A stretch of DNA of 64,000 bases from G965204755 sp965243415 (lineage in GTDB: Bacteria; Acidobacteriota; Vicinamibacteria; Marinacidobacterales; Marinacidobacteraceae), in the NCBI GenBank assembly GCA_965243415.1, contig OZ251549.1:3906001-3970000 (forward strand), read 5' to 3'. The position numbers were made by a program, and so were the translations under genes. The first letter of the stretch is position 1. Each line of letters begins with the position of its first letter. This document shows positions 18,196 through 26,663 of this stretch, in pieces. The notes under the pieces were generated by a model. The model saw only the letters and a program-made list of their open reading frames with translations, was not told the DNA's origin and did no database searches.

Positions 18196-18738
18196 TTGCT
18201 CCTCCCGTTCGGCTCCCGCACCCCGCTCGTCCCGGCCTCGGCGTTCGTCGCCCCCGGCGCCGCGCTCATCGGCGACGCCGCCCTCGGGGAAGACGCCTCG
18301 ATCTGGTTCGGGGCGGTCCTCCGCGCCGACCTGAACTCGATCCGCGTCGGGCGCCGGTCGAACCTGCAGGACGGCGTCGTCGTCCATGTGAACGCCGGCG
18401 ACGACTCCACCACCGTCGCCGACGAGGTCACCGTCGGCCACCGGGCGGTGCTCCACGGCTGCCGCCTGGAGACCCGCTGCCTGGTCGGAATGGGCTCGGT
18501 GGTGCTCGACGGCGCGGTGGTCGGCGCGGAAGCGATGGTCGCCGCCGGGGCGCTCGTCCCGCCGGGCCTCGAGATCCCGCCCCGGACACTGGCCCGCGGC
18601 GTCCCGGCGCGGGTCGCCCGCCCGCTCACCGACGCCGAGATCGCCCACCTGGAATGGTCCGCGGCCCACTATGTCGCGTTGAAAGACCGCTACCTGGCCG
18701 CCGAGCGGTCGAACCCGGCCCCGGGGAGCCCCGCATGA
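18196..18738 (+). CDS. Gamma carbonic anhydrase family protein
   Basis: The left-handed beta-helix pattern of hexapeptide repeats fills the 180 residues. Candidate zinc-binding histidines are in VVVHVN and in VGHRAVLHGC, matching the gamma-CA/PaaY/YrdA group. The exact enzymatic activity of many members is unverified. TTG 18196 gives a family-length protein. The frame stays open upstream to about 17926, but that stretch is Pro/Ser/Arg-rich and unlike the family. The stop overlaps aspS as ATGA, so the two are probably translationally coupled. Confidence 0.85.
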   Translation: MLLPFGSRTPLVPASAFVAPGAALIGDAALGEDASIWFGAVLRADLNSIRVGRRSNLQDGVVVHVNAGDDSTTVADEVTVGHRAVLHGCRLETRCLVGMGSVVLDGAVVGAEAMVAAGALVPPGLEIPPRTLARGVPARVARPLTDAEIAHLEWSAAHYVALKDRYLAAERSNPAPGSPA

Positions 18739-20540
18739 GCCGGATCCCGCCACCCGAAGCCCGCCCCCCGACCCGCCGCACCCACACCTGCGGCGACCTC
18801 CGCCGCGCCGACGCCGGGGAACGGGTGGTGCTCATGGGCTGGGTGGAGCGCGTCCGCGACCTGGGCGGACTCCTCTTCCTCGACCTCCGCGACTACCGGG
18901 GCGCCACCCAGATCGTCGTCCGCCCCGACTCCCCGGCGATGGCCGCCGCCGGGAAGGCCGGCCCCTGGTGGGTGCTCGCCGTGGAGGGCCCGGTCCTGGA
19001 ACGGACCCCGGAGACCGTGAACCCCAAGTTGGCCACCGGCGAGATCGAAGTGGAAGCGGAAGCGATCCACCTGCTGAGCGAGGCCCGCACCCCGCCGTTC
19101 TCCCCGACCGAGTCCGGCACCGTCGCCGAAGACCTGCGCCTCCGCTACCGCTATCTCGACCTCCGCCACCCGACGCGCCAGCGCAACCTCCGCCTCCGCG
19201 CCCGCCTCGCCAGGGAAGTCCGCGCCCACCTCGACGAATGCGGCTTCGTCGAGATCGAGACCCCGTTCCTCACCCGCTCCACCCCGGAGGGCGCCCGCGA
19301 CTACCTGGTCCCCTCCCGCGTCCACCGGGGCCGTTTCTACGCCCTGCCCCAGTCGCCGCAACTCTTCAAGCAACTCCTGATGATCGGCGGCGCCGACCGC
19401 TACTACCAGATCGTCCGCTGCTTCCGCGACGAGGACCTCCGCGCCGACCGCCAGCCGGAGTTCACCCAGGTGGATTTCGAGATGTCCTTCGCCGACCCGG
19501 CCCAGGTCATCGAGGTCACCGAGGGCCTCTTCGAGCGGGCGCTCGGCGCGGTCGGAATCCCGGTTTCGCCCCCGTTCCCCCGGTTCTCGTACGAGGAGGC
19601 GATGGACCGCTTCGGCGTGGACCGCCCCGACCTGCGCTACGGCGCCGAGATCCGGGACCTGACCGGGGAAGCCGCCGGCTCCGGCCACCCGCTGCTCGAC
19701 CGGGTGCTCCGGGAAGGCGGCACCGTGCGCGGACTGGCCGCGGCCGGCTGCGGCGGGTATTCCCGGAAGATGCTGGACGCCCTGACCGAAGTCGCCCGCG
19801 CCGCCGGCGCCGGGGGTCTGCTGTGGGCGGCATTCCCGGAGGGCGGCGTCCGCTCGCCGCTGCTGAAGACCGTCGGCGAGTCCCGGTTGCGTTCGTGGCT
19901 CGAATCCGCCGGCGGCGGCCCCGGCGACCTGCTCCTGCTGGCGGCGGGCCCGAAGGACCCGGTCCGCCCGGCCCTCGGCGCGGTGCGGCGGGAAGTGGCC
20001 CGACGGGAACGGTGGGACACCGGCAACGAGTTCCGCCTGGCCTGGGTCACCGACTTCCCCCTGTTCGGCTACTCGGAACAGGAAGGCCGCCTGACCTCCG
20101 TCCACCACCCGTTCACCAGCCCCCACCCGGACGACCTGGAGCGGCTTACGAGCGACCCGGCGTCGGTGCGTTCCCTCGCCTACGACATCGTGGCGAACGG
20201 CCACGAACTCGGCGGCGGCAGCATCCGCATCCACGACCGGGCGATGCAGCAGCGCATCTTCGAGGTCCTGGAGATCCCCGCCGACGAGGCCGCGGAGAGA
20301 TTCGGCTTCTTCCTGGAAGCGCTCACCTACGGAACCCCGCCCCACGGCGGCATCGCCCTGGGTTTCGACCGCATCGCCATGCTCGCCGCCGGCGCCACCA
20401 GCCTCCGCGAAGTCATCGCCTTCCCGAAAACGACTTCCGCCGCCGACCTCATGACCGGCTCTCCGGCCGGCGTGGCGACCGAGCAGTTGACCGAAGTCGG
20501 CGTGTCCCTCCGCGCGGAGAAACCGACGCCCGCGGACTGA
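18735..20540 (+). CDS. aspS: Aspartyl-tRNA synthetase (bacterial type)
   Basis: This class II synthetase has 601 residues, the normal bacterial length. An N-terminal OB-fold anticodon domain contains VERVRDLGGLLFLDLRD. The catalytic core has motif 2 (CFRDEDLRADRQPEFTQVD), a GAD-type insertion domain around residues 310-420, and motif 3 GIALGFDRIAML. It charges tRNA-Asp; whether it is discriminating or not cannot be read from this alone. ATG 18735 overlaps the preceding stop. Confidence 0.96.
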   Translation: MSRIPPPEARPPTRRTHTCGDLRRADAGERVVLMGWVERVRDLGGLLFLDLRDYRGATQIVVRPDSPAMAAAGKAGPWWVLAVEGPVLERTPETVNPKLATGEIEVEAEAIHLLSEARTPPFSPTESGTVAEDLRLRYRYLDLRHPTRQRNLRLRARLAREVRAHLDECGFVEIETPFLTRSTPEGARDYLVPSRVHRGRFYALPQSPQLFKQLLMIGGADRYYQIVRCFRDEDLRADRQPEFTQVDFEMSFADPAQVIEVTEGLFERALGAVGIPVSPPFPRFSYEEAMDRFGVDRPDLRYGAEIRDLTGEAAGSGHPLLDRVLREGGTVRGLAAAGCGGYSRKMLDALTEVARAAGAGGLLWAAFPEGGVRSPLLKTVGESRLRSWLESAGGGPGDLLLLAAGPKDPVRPALGAVRREVARRERWDTGNEFRLAWVTDFPLFGYSEQEGRLTSVHHPFTSPHPDDLERLTSDPASVRSLAYDIVANGHELGGGSIRIHDRAMQQRIFEVLEIPADEAAERFGFFLEALTYGTPPHGGIALGFDRIAMLAAGATSLREVIAFPKTTSAADLMTGSPAGVATEQLTEVGVSLRAEKPTPAD

Positions 20541-20554
20541 TCGGAGGCGATCCC

Positions 20555-20598
20555 CTCGACTGTCGAGCAAGCCGATCCGTCCCCCCGGGAGGGACGGA
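20555..20598 (+). terminator. Double hairpin after aspS
   Basis: CTCGA-CTG-TCGAG (20555-20567) is followed by an 8-bp stem TCCGTCCC/GGGACGGA with a 7-base loop (20576-20598). There is no U-tract, so termination is plausible but unproven. The next gene starts 9 bases later. Confidence 0.4.
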
Positions 20599-20606
20599 CC
20601 GGAGCG

Positions 20607-22778
20607 GTGCGACGCCGCGTCGGTTCCAAACCCGTCGTACCGGACCCGAAGTACGCCGCCGGCGACGCGTACTTCGGCGCCAGCAGACAACTGGCGGCGG
20701 CGATGGACGAGCGCGACCTGGAGAGGGCCGCGAAACTGGTGCACCGATGCCTGGAGTTGCTCCCGCCTTGGCTCCACTCGGTACGGAGGGACCCTCGCCA
20801 GTTCTCTTCGCGGTGGTTCCCGATTCGGGCGCTCGAACACGGCGGCAGCCTTCTGGCCCTCGTCGGAGACGACGAGGGTCTCGCTCGAATGCGGCGCTTG
20901 GTCCTCTCCGAGCCGGCGCTCCGGCCGTGGACCGGGCGCGTGGAGCAACACCATCTCGCCCGACGCCTCTTGCCCAGGATCGAGAACCTGATCCGCACGC
21001 AACCGACTTGCCTCCAAAGTGACCTGAAGCGCCTGCTCGATACTCCGGACGGCCGACCGGTCGCTTCCATGGTTTCGTTCCTCGAAACGATGGGACGACT
21101 GGTTCGGGTTCGTTCCGGCCGCACCTGGCGCCTGCTTCCTCCGGATTCGCCCGAGATTCCGCCCGCAGACCTGCAGCCGGAGGGACCGCCGAAGCCGAAC
21201 CCGAAACCACGACCACGGGTCCCCTCGCACCGTACCGACCGGACTGCGCCCCTGCGTCCGGTCGATCTTTCCTCCTTTCCGCGCATCGCTCTCCCCCAGG
21301 CTCTCGCGAAGTGGGAACTCGTCGACAAAGACCGACTGCCGGAGGTCGGCGACGCTCCGCTGACCGCGTTCGAAGTCCGGGATGCGGATTGGCGCTCTCC
21401 CTCGGTGGAACGCCTACCGCCCGCGCTCCGCCCCGACCCCGCTATCCGTCGCTTCTTCCCTTCGAACTCCGGTGTCCTGATGACGACGGAGAAGCGGCGC
21501 TGGACCGACTTCGGCGACGACGAGGCAAGGGCGCTCCACTACGACCACGACGGCCGGACCACCGCACGGAGGACCCTGCCGCACGGCATATTTCGCGCCT
21601 ACTGTCCTCCGTTCGGATCGGCCGTGATCGGGATCTCCCAGGATGGGGTCCTCCACGCTCTGGACGAAGACCTGCGAACGATTCTCGAAACACCGATCCC
21701 ACAGGCGCCGGAAGTCACGGTCTGGAAGAAGACCTTGCCCGAAGAGATGCGGGGCGCTACGGGCTTCACTGACAGGATCGCAATCTCCGCAGACGCGGGC
21801 CGATATCTCTTCGCCATGAACGATCGGGTTCATTGTGTGGGCCGAAGCGGCTCTGCACTCTGGAGTCGCCGGTTTCCCGATGCTCGTTGGTTCCCCGCGG
21901 CAGACTACTACGGTGCCGGCCGACATCAACCGGATCTGGGGCCGCCGCCGCGCGCCCCATCCCGGCCTCCAGGCGCGAGCCAGAGGATTTCGTCGAGCGA
22001 GGACAGACGGAGGATCTGCGCTTGGCATCCGCCGGACGATTGGTCCGCCGACAGGAACCTGGCTGAACTCGAAATGCAGAGGGCGCGGTGGTTGCTGACC
22101 GAGGAATTCCGCATGCCGCAGTCCCTCGCAGATGATTACGTGCGCGCCACTCGTTCCACCTCGGAAAATCTCGCCGGTGACGAATCCGGTACTCCGCCGC
22201 CGTCCGAAGACACTTGGCGGCCTCGTTTCATACGAGAACTCTCTCGCCGACAGGAAGCATCGCCTTATGGGATCTGCGAGATACGCGAGGTCGAGGCGAC
22301 GGACTCCCCCCCGATAACCTTTGTCCACGAGGTCGCGTTTTCGTCGAGTGGCGGAACCGCATTCGTCGCGACCTCGGAAGGCGCGGTCTGGGCGCTGGAC
22401 GAGGCAGGAAACGCAGTGCGTGCGTACGTCGGGATCGGCGGCCCGCTCGGCCCACCCTGCGTCACGGGCCAGCGGACACGCAGGATCGTCCACCACGGCG
22501 ACTACCTCTACCTGATGACGGAAGCCCAACTGTTCGTGTTGGCCCGCGATGAACTCCAGGTCGTCCTCGATGTGCTGCCTCGGGAAGAGATGTACCACAC
22601 GCCGAACGGTTTCGGCCTCCTGAGCGAACGGCGCATCCGCTGGTACGGCCGCGAAGGGACCTACCTCGGAACGATCCTGGCGAAGCATCCGATCCGCCGT
22701 CTCTACCGAGCAGGCACGGACACCGTGATCGAAACCCGAACCGAACGCGCGGTCTTTTCCGATATCCCCGTCTGGTAG
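20607..22778 (+). CDS. Uncharacterised protein: winged-helix-like N-domain plus beta-rich C-terminal region
   Basis: The protein has 723 residues and no recognised family. Residues 1-175 are clearly paralogous to the next gene. Both have a helical repeat-like part (ALEHGGSLLALVGDDEG here, ELERGGIALAIVGDADG there) and a winged-helix-like end (IENLIRTQPTCLQSDLKRLL ... RTWRLLPPDSP). After a Pro-rich linker the rest is rich in short beta segments of the propeller type (for example AFVATSEGAVWALDEAG and FVLARDELQVVLDVL). It might be a sensor fused to a DNA-binding or adaptor module, but that is inference. GC and codon use are looser than in neighbouring housekeeping genes. The start is GTG 20607. 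Confidence 0.75.
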   Translation: MRRRVGSKPVVPDPKYAAGDAYFGASRQLAAAMDERDLERAAKLVHRCLELLPPWLHSVRRDPRQFSSRWFPIRALEHGGSLLALVGDDEGLARMRRLVLSEPALRPWTGRVEQHHLARRLLPRIENLIRTQPTCLQSDLKRLLDTPDGRPVASMVSFLETMGRLVRVRSGRTWRLLPPDSPEIPPADLQPEGPPKPNPKPRPRVPSHRTDRTAPLRPVDLSSFPRIALPQALAKWELVDKDRLPEVGDAPLTAFEVRDADWRSPSVERLPPALRPDPAIRRFFPSNSGVLMTTEKRRWTDFGDDEARALHYDHDGRTTARRTLPHGIFRAYCPPFGSAVIGISQDGVLHALDEDLRTILETPIPQAPEVTVWKKTLPEEMRGATGFTDRIAISADAGRYLFAMNDRVHCVGRSGSALWSRRFPDARWFPAADYYGAGRHQPDLGPPPRAPSRPPGASQRISSSEDRRRICAWHPPDDWSADRNLAELEMQRARWLLTEEFRMPQSLADDYVRATRSTSENLAGDESGTPPPSEDTWRPRFIRELSRRQEASPYGICEIREVEATDSPPITFVHEVAFSSSGGTAFVATSEGAVWALDEAGNAVRAYVGIGGPLGPPCVTGQRTRRIVHHGDYLYLMTEAQLFVLARDELQVVLDVLPREEMYHTPNGFGLLSERRIRWYGREGTYLGTILAKHPIRRLYRAGTDTVIETRTERAVFSDIPVW

Positions 22779-22908
22779 AGTGTCCGGCAGACGATCTGGA
22801 GTCCCCAGGCCTTCGGGGCGGCTCGTCAGCGCGTGATTTCCGCCGCCGTCCCGGATCGGGAGGCGGGCGCCTTCAGCGCGATTTTCAAGACCGGACTAGG
22901 AGAAGACG

Positions 22909-23511
22909 ATGGCCCAAGACTCCGACGGTTCGAACCGGCCCGATGGCGGTTCGGCCTCCGCTCACCCGGAGTTGTCCGATCTCTACCGGAAACCCGGCCC
23001 GGCGGAGATCGCCTACCACCGGGGCACGGAGCTGCTGGGGCAGGCCCTCCGGGAGCGCGACTACCAAAAGGCCGCCCGCCAGGTGCGGAAGAACCTGACC
23101 CTCATTCGGCGGTGGCTGCGCGAAGACCGGCAGGACTTGCGATACATCACCGTCATCTATTCCGTCCCCGAACTCGAACGCGGCGGCATCGCCCTCGCCA
23201 TCGTCGGTGACGCCGACGGAATCGCCCGGCTGCGCCGCCTGGTCGCCTCCGAGCCGGAACTCGCCGCGTGGCAGGAACAGGTCGAGACCCACGCTCTTTC
23301 CTACCGCCTCGTTCCCGAGATCGAAAACCTGATCCGCGAACACCCCGGCGTCCTCCAGCGGGAGATGAAACGCCGCCTCGGGGCCGAAGACGGCCGCCTG
23401 GTGGTCCGGCTCATCGAATACCTGGAACGCGCCGGCCGGATCACCCGCGTCCGCGCGCACCGCACCTGGCGCCTCTTCCCGCCGGATTCCCCGCCACTCG
23501 AGGAGCCCTGA
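22909..23511 (+). CDS. Uncharacterised winged-helix-like protein, paralogue of the preceding N-domain
   Basis: This 200-residue protein matches the N-terminal 175 residues of the upstream 723-residue protein and has nothing after the RTWRLFPPDSP segment. Residues 45-120 are helical; residues 130-190 resemble a winged helix (HPGVLQREMKRRLG ... RAGRITRVRAHRTWR). A good ribosome site, AGGAGAAG, precedes ATG 22909. The shared module suggests a family-specific nucleic-acid or protein-binding domain. Function is unknown. Confidence 0.75.
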   Translation: MAQDSDGSNRPDGGSASAHPELSDLYRKPGPAEIAYHRGTELLGQALRERDYQKAARQVRKNLTLIRRWLREDRQDLRYITVIYSVPELERGGIALAIVGDADGIARLRRLVASEPELAAWQEQVETHALSYRLVPEIENLIREHPGVLQREMKRRLGAEDGRLVVRLIEYLERAGRITRVRAHRTWRLFPPDSPPLEEP

Positions 23512-23600
23512 CACTCCGTCCGCCCCCTCCCTCGCGACGCGACGACCGCGATTCGAGGGCCATCGGCGAGAGTGAACGCCGAAGGAGGACGCAATGGCCC

Positions 23601-23942
23601 TTGGTAGTCCGGGGGCTCTCTCCGGCGATCGTCCAATGGCTGCGAGCCCGCGCGTGGCACGAGGCAGTGTCCCCGGAGGAGATCGCGCGGCGGGTGCTGG
23701 CGGCGGCCTACGTCAACGAGAAAGGGCTGGGTACGGCCATCCGCGAGGCCGTCGGCCCGAAGGGCCTGGTTCTGGAGATCCCGCCGCGCTCGGAGGCAGG
23801 AGGAAGGGAGCCGATCGACTTCTCCGGCCCGGAGTACGGCGTTTACGACGAGGATCCCCCCGGCCCCGGCGAGACGCCCGGACCGGCCGAGTCCCGAGCG
23901 CCGACGACGCCCGCCGCGAAGACGGACACCCCGCCCCGCTGA
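23601..23942 (+). CDS. Orphan FitA/VapB-type antitoxin, apparent 5' frameshift
   Basis: The frame encodes a protein closely matching the VapB-like antitoxin at 24641, sharing AIREAVGPKGLVLEIP and REPIDFSGPEYG, with an extra Pro/Thr-rich tail. A strong ribosome site (AAGGAGG) and ATG 23594 precede it but in another frame. Deleting one T from CCCTTGG (23598-23604) would restore M-A-L-V-V-R-G in register with the paralogue. As written, translation would need TTG 23601. No PIN toxin follows, so it is a solitary, probably damaged antitoxin or a remnant of a former pair. Confidence 0.6.
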   Translation: MVVRGLSPAIVQWLRARAWHEAVSPEEIARRVLAAAYVNEKGLGTAIREAVGPKGLVLEIPPRSEAGGREPIDFSGPEYGVYDEDPPGPGETPGPAESRAPTTPAAKTDTPPR

Positions 23943-23966
23943 GCGCCGGCGCCGGGAGCCGCCGGG

Positions 23967-24566
23967 CTATTCGTTCTGGTAGGCGCCGGCGTAGGTCCGT
24001 TCCGCCGGTTCCGCCAGTCGGAAGAACACCAACTGGACGATCCGGGCGCCCTCGGTCAGTTCGATCCCGTCCGGGTGGCTGACGACGAGGAGCGACCCGC
24101 TGCGCCCCGAGTAGCCGGAATCCCACAGCGCCGTCCCGATATGGGCGCCGCAGCGCAGCAGCGACGAGCGCGTCCGCCCCAGCGCGAACACCTCCGCCGG
24201 AATGTTCACCGTCTCGTGGTAGCGGACCCAGTAACTCCCGGCCGCCAGCCGCCAGACCCCGTCGGCGTCCGGGGGGATCGGCGCCGCCGCCGGGATCCGC
24301 CGCGTCCGGTTGTCGAAGTCCACCCGCCCCGGCCCCGACCCGAGCTTGCTCACCTCGGCCAGCGTCAGGTCCACCCCGTTCATCTGGATCTGCATTTCCG
24401 GATCCCGCAGCCCTTCCAGCAACGGCGGATCGTCGGCCAGCCGCCGCCGCAGCGCCGCCCCGGCGATCAGTTCCATCGGCACTCCCGCCCGCAGCCGCCC
24501 GTCATCGGTGCGGCGATGGTACGCGAGCCACGCGGCGATGGCCCGCGCCCCCGACGGCGCCGCCAT
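23967..24566 (-). CDS. DCD/dUTPase-family protein
   Basis: This 199-residue protein carries the trimeric dCTP deaminase/dUTPase fold signatures: RSSLLRCGAHIGTALWDSGYSG, then GIELTEGARIVQLVFF and the C-terminal YAGAYQNE tail seen in dCTP deaminases and archaeal-type dUTPases. Which reaction it performs cannot be settled from the sequence; the segment after the GY motif lacks an obvious dCTP-deaminase catalytic Glu context. A separate, standard dcd lies at 32.6 kb. It is divergent from the VapBC pair, sharing a 74-base promoter region. Confidence 0.75.
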   Translation of the reverse strand: MAAPSGARAIAAWLAYHRRTDDGRLRAGVPMELIAGAALRRRLADDPPLLEGLRDPEMQIQMNGVDLTLAEVSKLGSGPGRVDFDNRTRRIPAAAPIPPDADGVWRLAAGSYWVRYHETVNIPAEVFALGRTRSSLLRCGAHIGTALWDSGYSGRSGSLLVVSHPDGIELTEGARIVQLVFFRLAEPAERTYAGAYQNE

Positions 24567-24582
24567 CCACCGGCAATGCGAG

Positions 24583-24611
24583 TGCTGGCACCTATTGCGA
24601 TGGTGCTAGCA
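24583..24611. promoter_or_regulatory. Inverted repeat, putative VapB operator
   Basis: TGCTGGCACC and GGTGCTAGCA (9 of 10 complementary) flank a 9-base spacer, 30 bases before the antitoxin start and inside the divergent promoter region. VapB-type antitoxins typically autoregulate through such palindromes. The TAGCAT inside the right arm could also serve as a -10 element. Confidence 0.55.
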
Positions 24612-24640
24612 TCCCACCGAGAACGCCGGGAGGAGAACCG

Positions 24641-24901
24641 ATGGCCAACCTGAGCATCCGACGACTCGACGACGATGTCTATCGGCGGCTGAAGGTCCGG
24701 GCGCGGGTCGAATCCGCCTCGATGGAAGAAGTGGCGCGTCGCATCCTGCGGGAGGCCCTCACCTCGAAGAAGCCGCTCGGCACCGCCATCCAGGAAGCCG
24801 TCGGTCCGAAGGGCCTGGTCGTCGAGATCCCGTCCCGCAAGGCGCTCAGACCGCGCGAACCGATCGATTTCTCGGCCCCGGAGTACGGGCCGGACGAATG
24901 A
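24641..24901 (+). CDS. FitA/VapB-type antitoxin
   Basis: The protein has 86 residues. The N-terminus (MANLSIRRLDDDVYRRLKVR) is a ribbon-helix-helix of the Arc/FitA type, followed by a helical segment and an acidic C-terminal tail (REPIDFSAPEYG) that would bind the PIN toxin. GGGAGGAGAACC precedes the ATG. The stop overlaps the toxin start as ATGA, so the two are translationally coupled. Confidence 0.88.
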   Translation: MANLSIRRLDDDVYRRLKVRARVESASMEEVARRILREALTSKKPLGTAIQEAVGPKGLVVEIPSRKALRPREPIDFSAPEYGPDE

Positions 24902-25308
24902 TCCTGCTCGACACCGATGTCCTGTCCGCCATGATGCGGCCGGATCCCGATCCCGGGGTCCGCGCCTGGTTCAATCGCCAGCCGGAGGAGGGAGTGTTCC
25001 TGTCCTCCATCACCATCGAGGAGATCCTCTTCGGTATCCGACTGGTGCCCGCCGGCAGGAAGCGGAGAGACCTGGAGCAGTCCTACTCCAACATGCACAA
25101 GATCTTTTCCGGGCGCATCCTGCCGTTCGACGAGACGGCAGCCGGCGAGACCGCGACGCTCCGGGCTCACCGCCGCGCGATCGGCCGGCCCATGGAGGTC
25201 CCCGACGCCCAGATCGCCGGCATCGCCAAGAGCCACGCGCTCTCGCTGGCGACCTTCAACACCAAGGACTTCCTGCACCTCGACCTGCATCTTCTGAAGC
25301 CGCGCTGA
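24898..25308 (+). CDS. vapC: VapC/FitB-type PIN-domain toxin
   Basis: This 136-residue PIN ribonuclease has the acidic active-site set intact: D5 (LLDTDVLS), E41/E42 in ITIEEI, D103 (VPDAQIA) and D124 in NTKDF. Toxins of this type cleave tRNA or rRNA in the absence of antitoxin. It overlaps the antitoxin gene by four bases. No second toxin accompanies the orphan antitoxin 1 kb upstream. Confidence 0.9.
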   Translation: MILLDTDVLSAMMRPDPDPGVRAWFNRQPEEGVFLSSITIEEILFGIRLVPAGRKRRDLEQSYSNMHKIFSGRILPFDETAAGETATLRAHRRAIGRPMEVPDAQIAGIAKSHALSLATFNTKDFLHLDLHLLKPR

Positions 25309-25352
25309 ACCGCAGGGCAACGGTGGACACGGGCCGTCCGCCCGGTACCGAA

Positions 25353-25423
25353 CTGACCGAATTACCGTAGATTCGGACATCACACTGACGAATTCTATGG
25401 TAAAACGGTCAGCACGGTGACCG
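25353..25423. promoter_or_regulatory. Long imperfect inverted repeat before the DUF4143 ATPase gene
   Basis: Arms at 25353-25370 and 25395-25412 match at 15 of 18 positions (ctgaccgaattaccgtag against ctatggtaaaacggtcag), and pairing continues inward through ATTCG with a one-base bulge. A further CGGTCA-N6-TGACCG palindrome (25406-25423) overlaps the start codon. The element is notably AT-richer than its surroundings. It could be an operator with repeated TGACCG half-sites, or a cruciform or hairpin. Confidence 0.6.
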
Positions 25424-26568
25424 ATTCTCATGTTCCGCGGGCGCTCCTCGACCGCCTGACCCGGGCGGTGGCCCCCGGCAAGGTCGTCATTCTGTACGGC
25501 GCCAGGCAGGTCGGCAAGACCACCCTGCTCCGCCGTTATGTGCGGGAACACGCCCCCGAAGCGCTCTTCGTCTCCGGCGAGGACCCCCCGGTCCGGGAGC
25601 AGTTGGAGGGCCAGTCCGTCGCCCGGCTCGCCGCCTTCGTCGGCGGGCGCCGCACCCTGATCGTGGACGAGGCGCAGCACCTCCGGGAAGTCGGGTCGAT
25701 CCTGAAACTCCTCGTCGACCACCTCGAAGGCCTCCGGGTCATCGCCGCCGGCTCCTCTTCGTTCGACCTCGCCGCCGCCACCGGCGAACCGCTCACCGGC
25801 CGGAAGAAGACCCTGCTCCTGCTCCCCCTCGCCCAACTCGAACTCGGCGCACTCGAAGGGCCCCACGAAACGAGCGCCCGTCTGCCGACCCGGTTGGTGT
25901 ACGGCTCCTACCCGGAAGTCGCGCTCCTGGATTCCGACGAGGAGCGCGCTCTCCACCTGCGCGAACTCGTGTCCTCCTACCTGTTCCGGGAGGTCCTGCA
26001 GGTCGAGGGCGTCCGCCATTCCAGCCGCCTCCTGCGACTCGTCCAACTCGTCGCCCACCAGATCGGCGCCGAGGTCTCCCTGAACGAACTCGGAACCCAA
26101 CTGGGCCTGAGCAAGAACACCGTCGACCGTTACCTCGACCTGCTCGAGAAGTGCTTCGTCCTCTACAGCCGTGGCGGCTTCAGCCGGAACCGTCGCAAGG
26201 AGATCAGCAGTCGCCGCCGCTACTACTTCCATGACAACGGCATCCGGAACGCGGTGATCGCCAACTTCAACCCCGTCTCCCTCCGCGACGACCTCGGCGC
26301 TCTCTGGGAGAACTACATCCTCACCGAGCGGATGAAGCGCAACCTCTACACCGGCCATCTCGCAGACAGTTACTTCTGGCGCACCTACGACCGCCAGGAA
26401 GTGGACCTCATCGAAGAATGGAACGGCGCCCTCCACGCCACCGAGATCGAGTGGTCCCCCCGCCGCGTCAAGGCCCCCGCCGGCTTCCGCCGCGCCTACC
26501 CCGACGCCACCTTCCGCGTCGTCCACCGGAACGACTACCTGGACTTCATCACTCCCCGGTCCTCGTGA
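25417..26568 (+). CDS. AAA ATPase of the AAA_14/DUF4143 family
   Basis: The protein has 383 residues. Residues 20-150 form a P-loop domain with Walker A YGARQVGKTT and Walker B LIVDEAQHL. The C-terminal half is the DUF4143 domain, with a winged-helix-like stretch (LGLSKNTVDRYLDLLEKC) and an ENYILTERMKRN / FWRTYDRQEVDLIEE nuclease-fold segment containing the ExD-type motif. These proteins are widespread, often in accessory DNA; their role is uncertain. GTG 25417 lacks a ribosome site and lies inside an inverted repeat. Confidence 0.85.
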   Translation: MTDSHVPRALLDRLTRAVAPGKVVILYGARQVGKTTLLRRYVREHAPEALFVSGEDPPVREQLEGQSVARLAAFVGGRRTLIVDEAQHLREVGSILKLLVDHLEGLRVIAAGSSSFDLAAATGEPLTGRKKTLLLLPLAQLELGALEGPHETSARLPTRLVYGSYPEVALLDSDEERALHLRELVSSYLFREVLQVEGVRHSSRLLRLVQLVAHQIGAEVSLNELGTQLGLSKNTVDRYLDLLEKCFVLYSRGGFSRNRRKEISSRRRYYFHDNGIRNAVIANFNPVSLRDDLGALWENYILTERMKRNLYTGHLADSYFWRTYDRQEVDLIEEWNGALHATEIEWSPRRVKAPAGFRRAYPDATFRVVHRNDYLDFITPRSS

Positions 26569-26663
26569 CCGGCAGCGCGTACCGGGCCGCCCCACTCGTC
26601 GTTCTCGGTAGCCGATACCTCCGTTCGGCGCCGGATCCCTCCGGGACTCCCCGGCGCCGGAGA

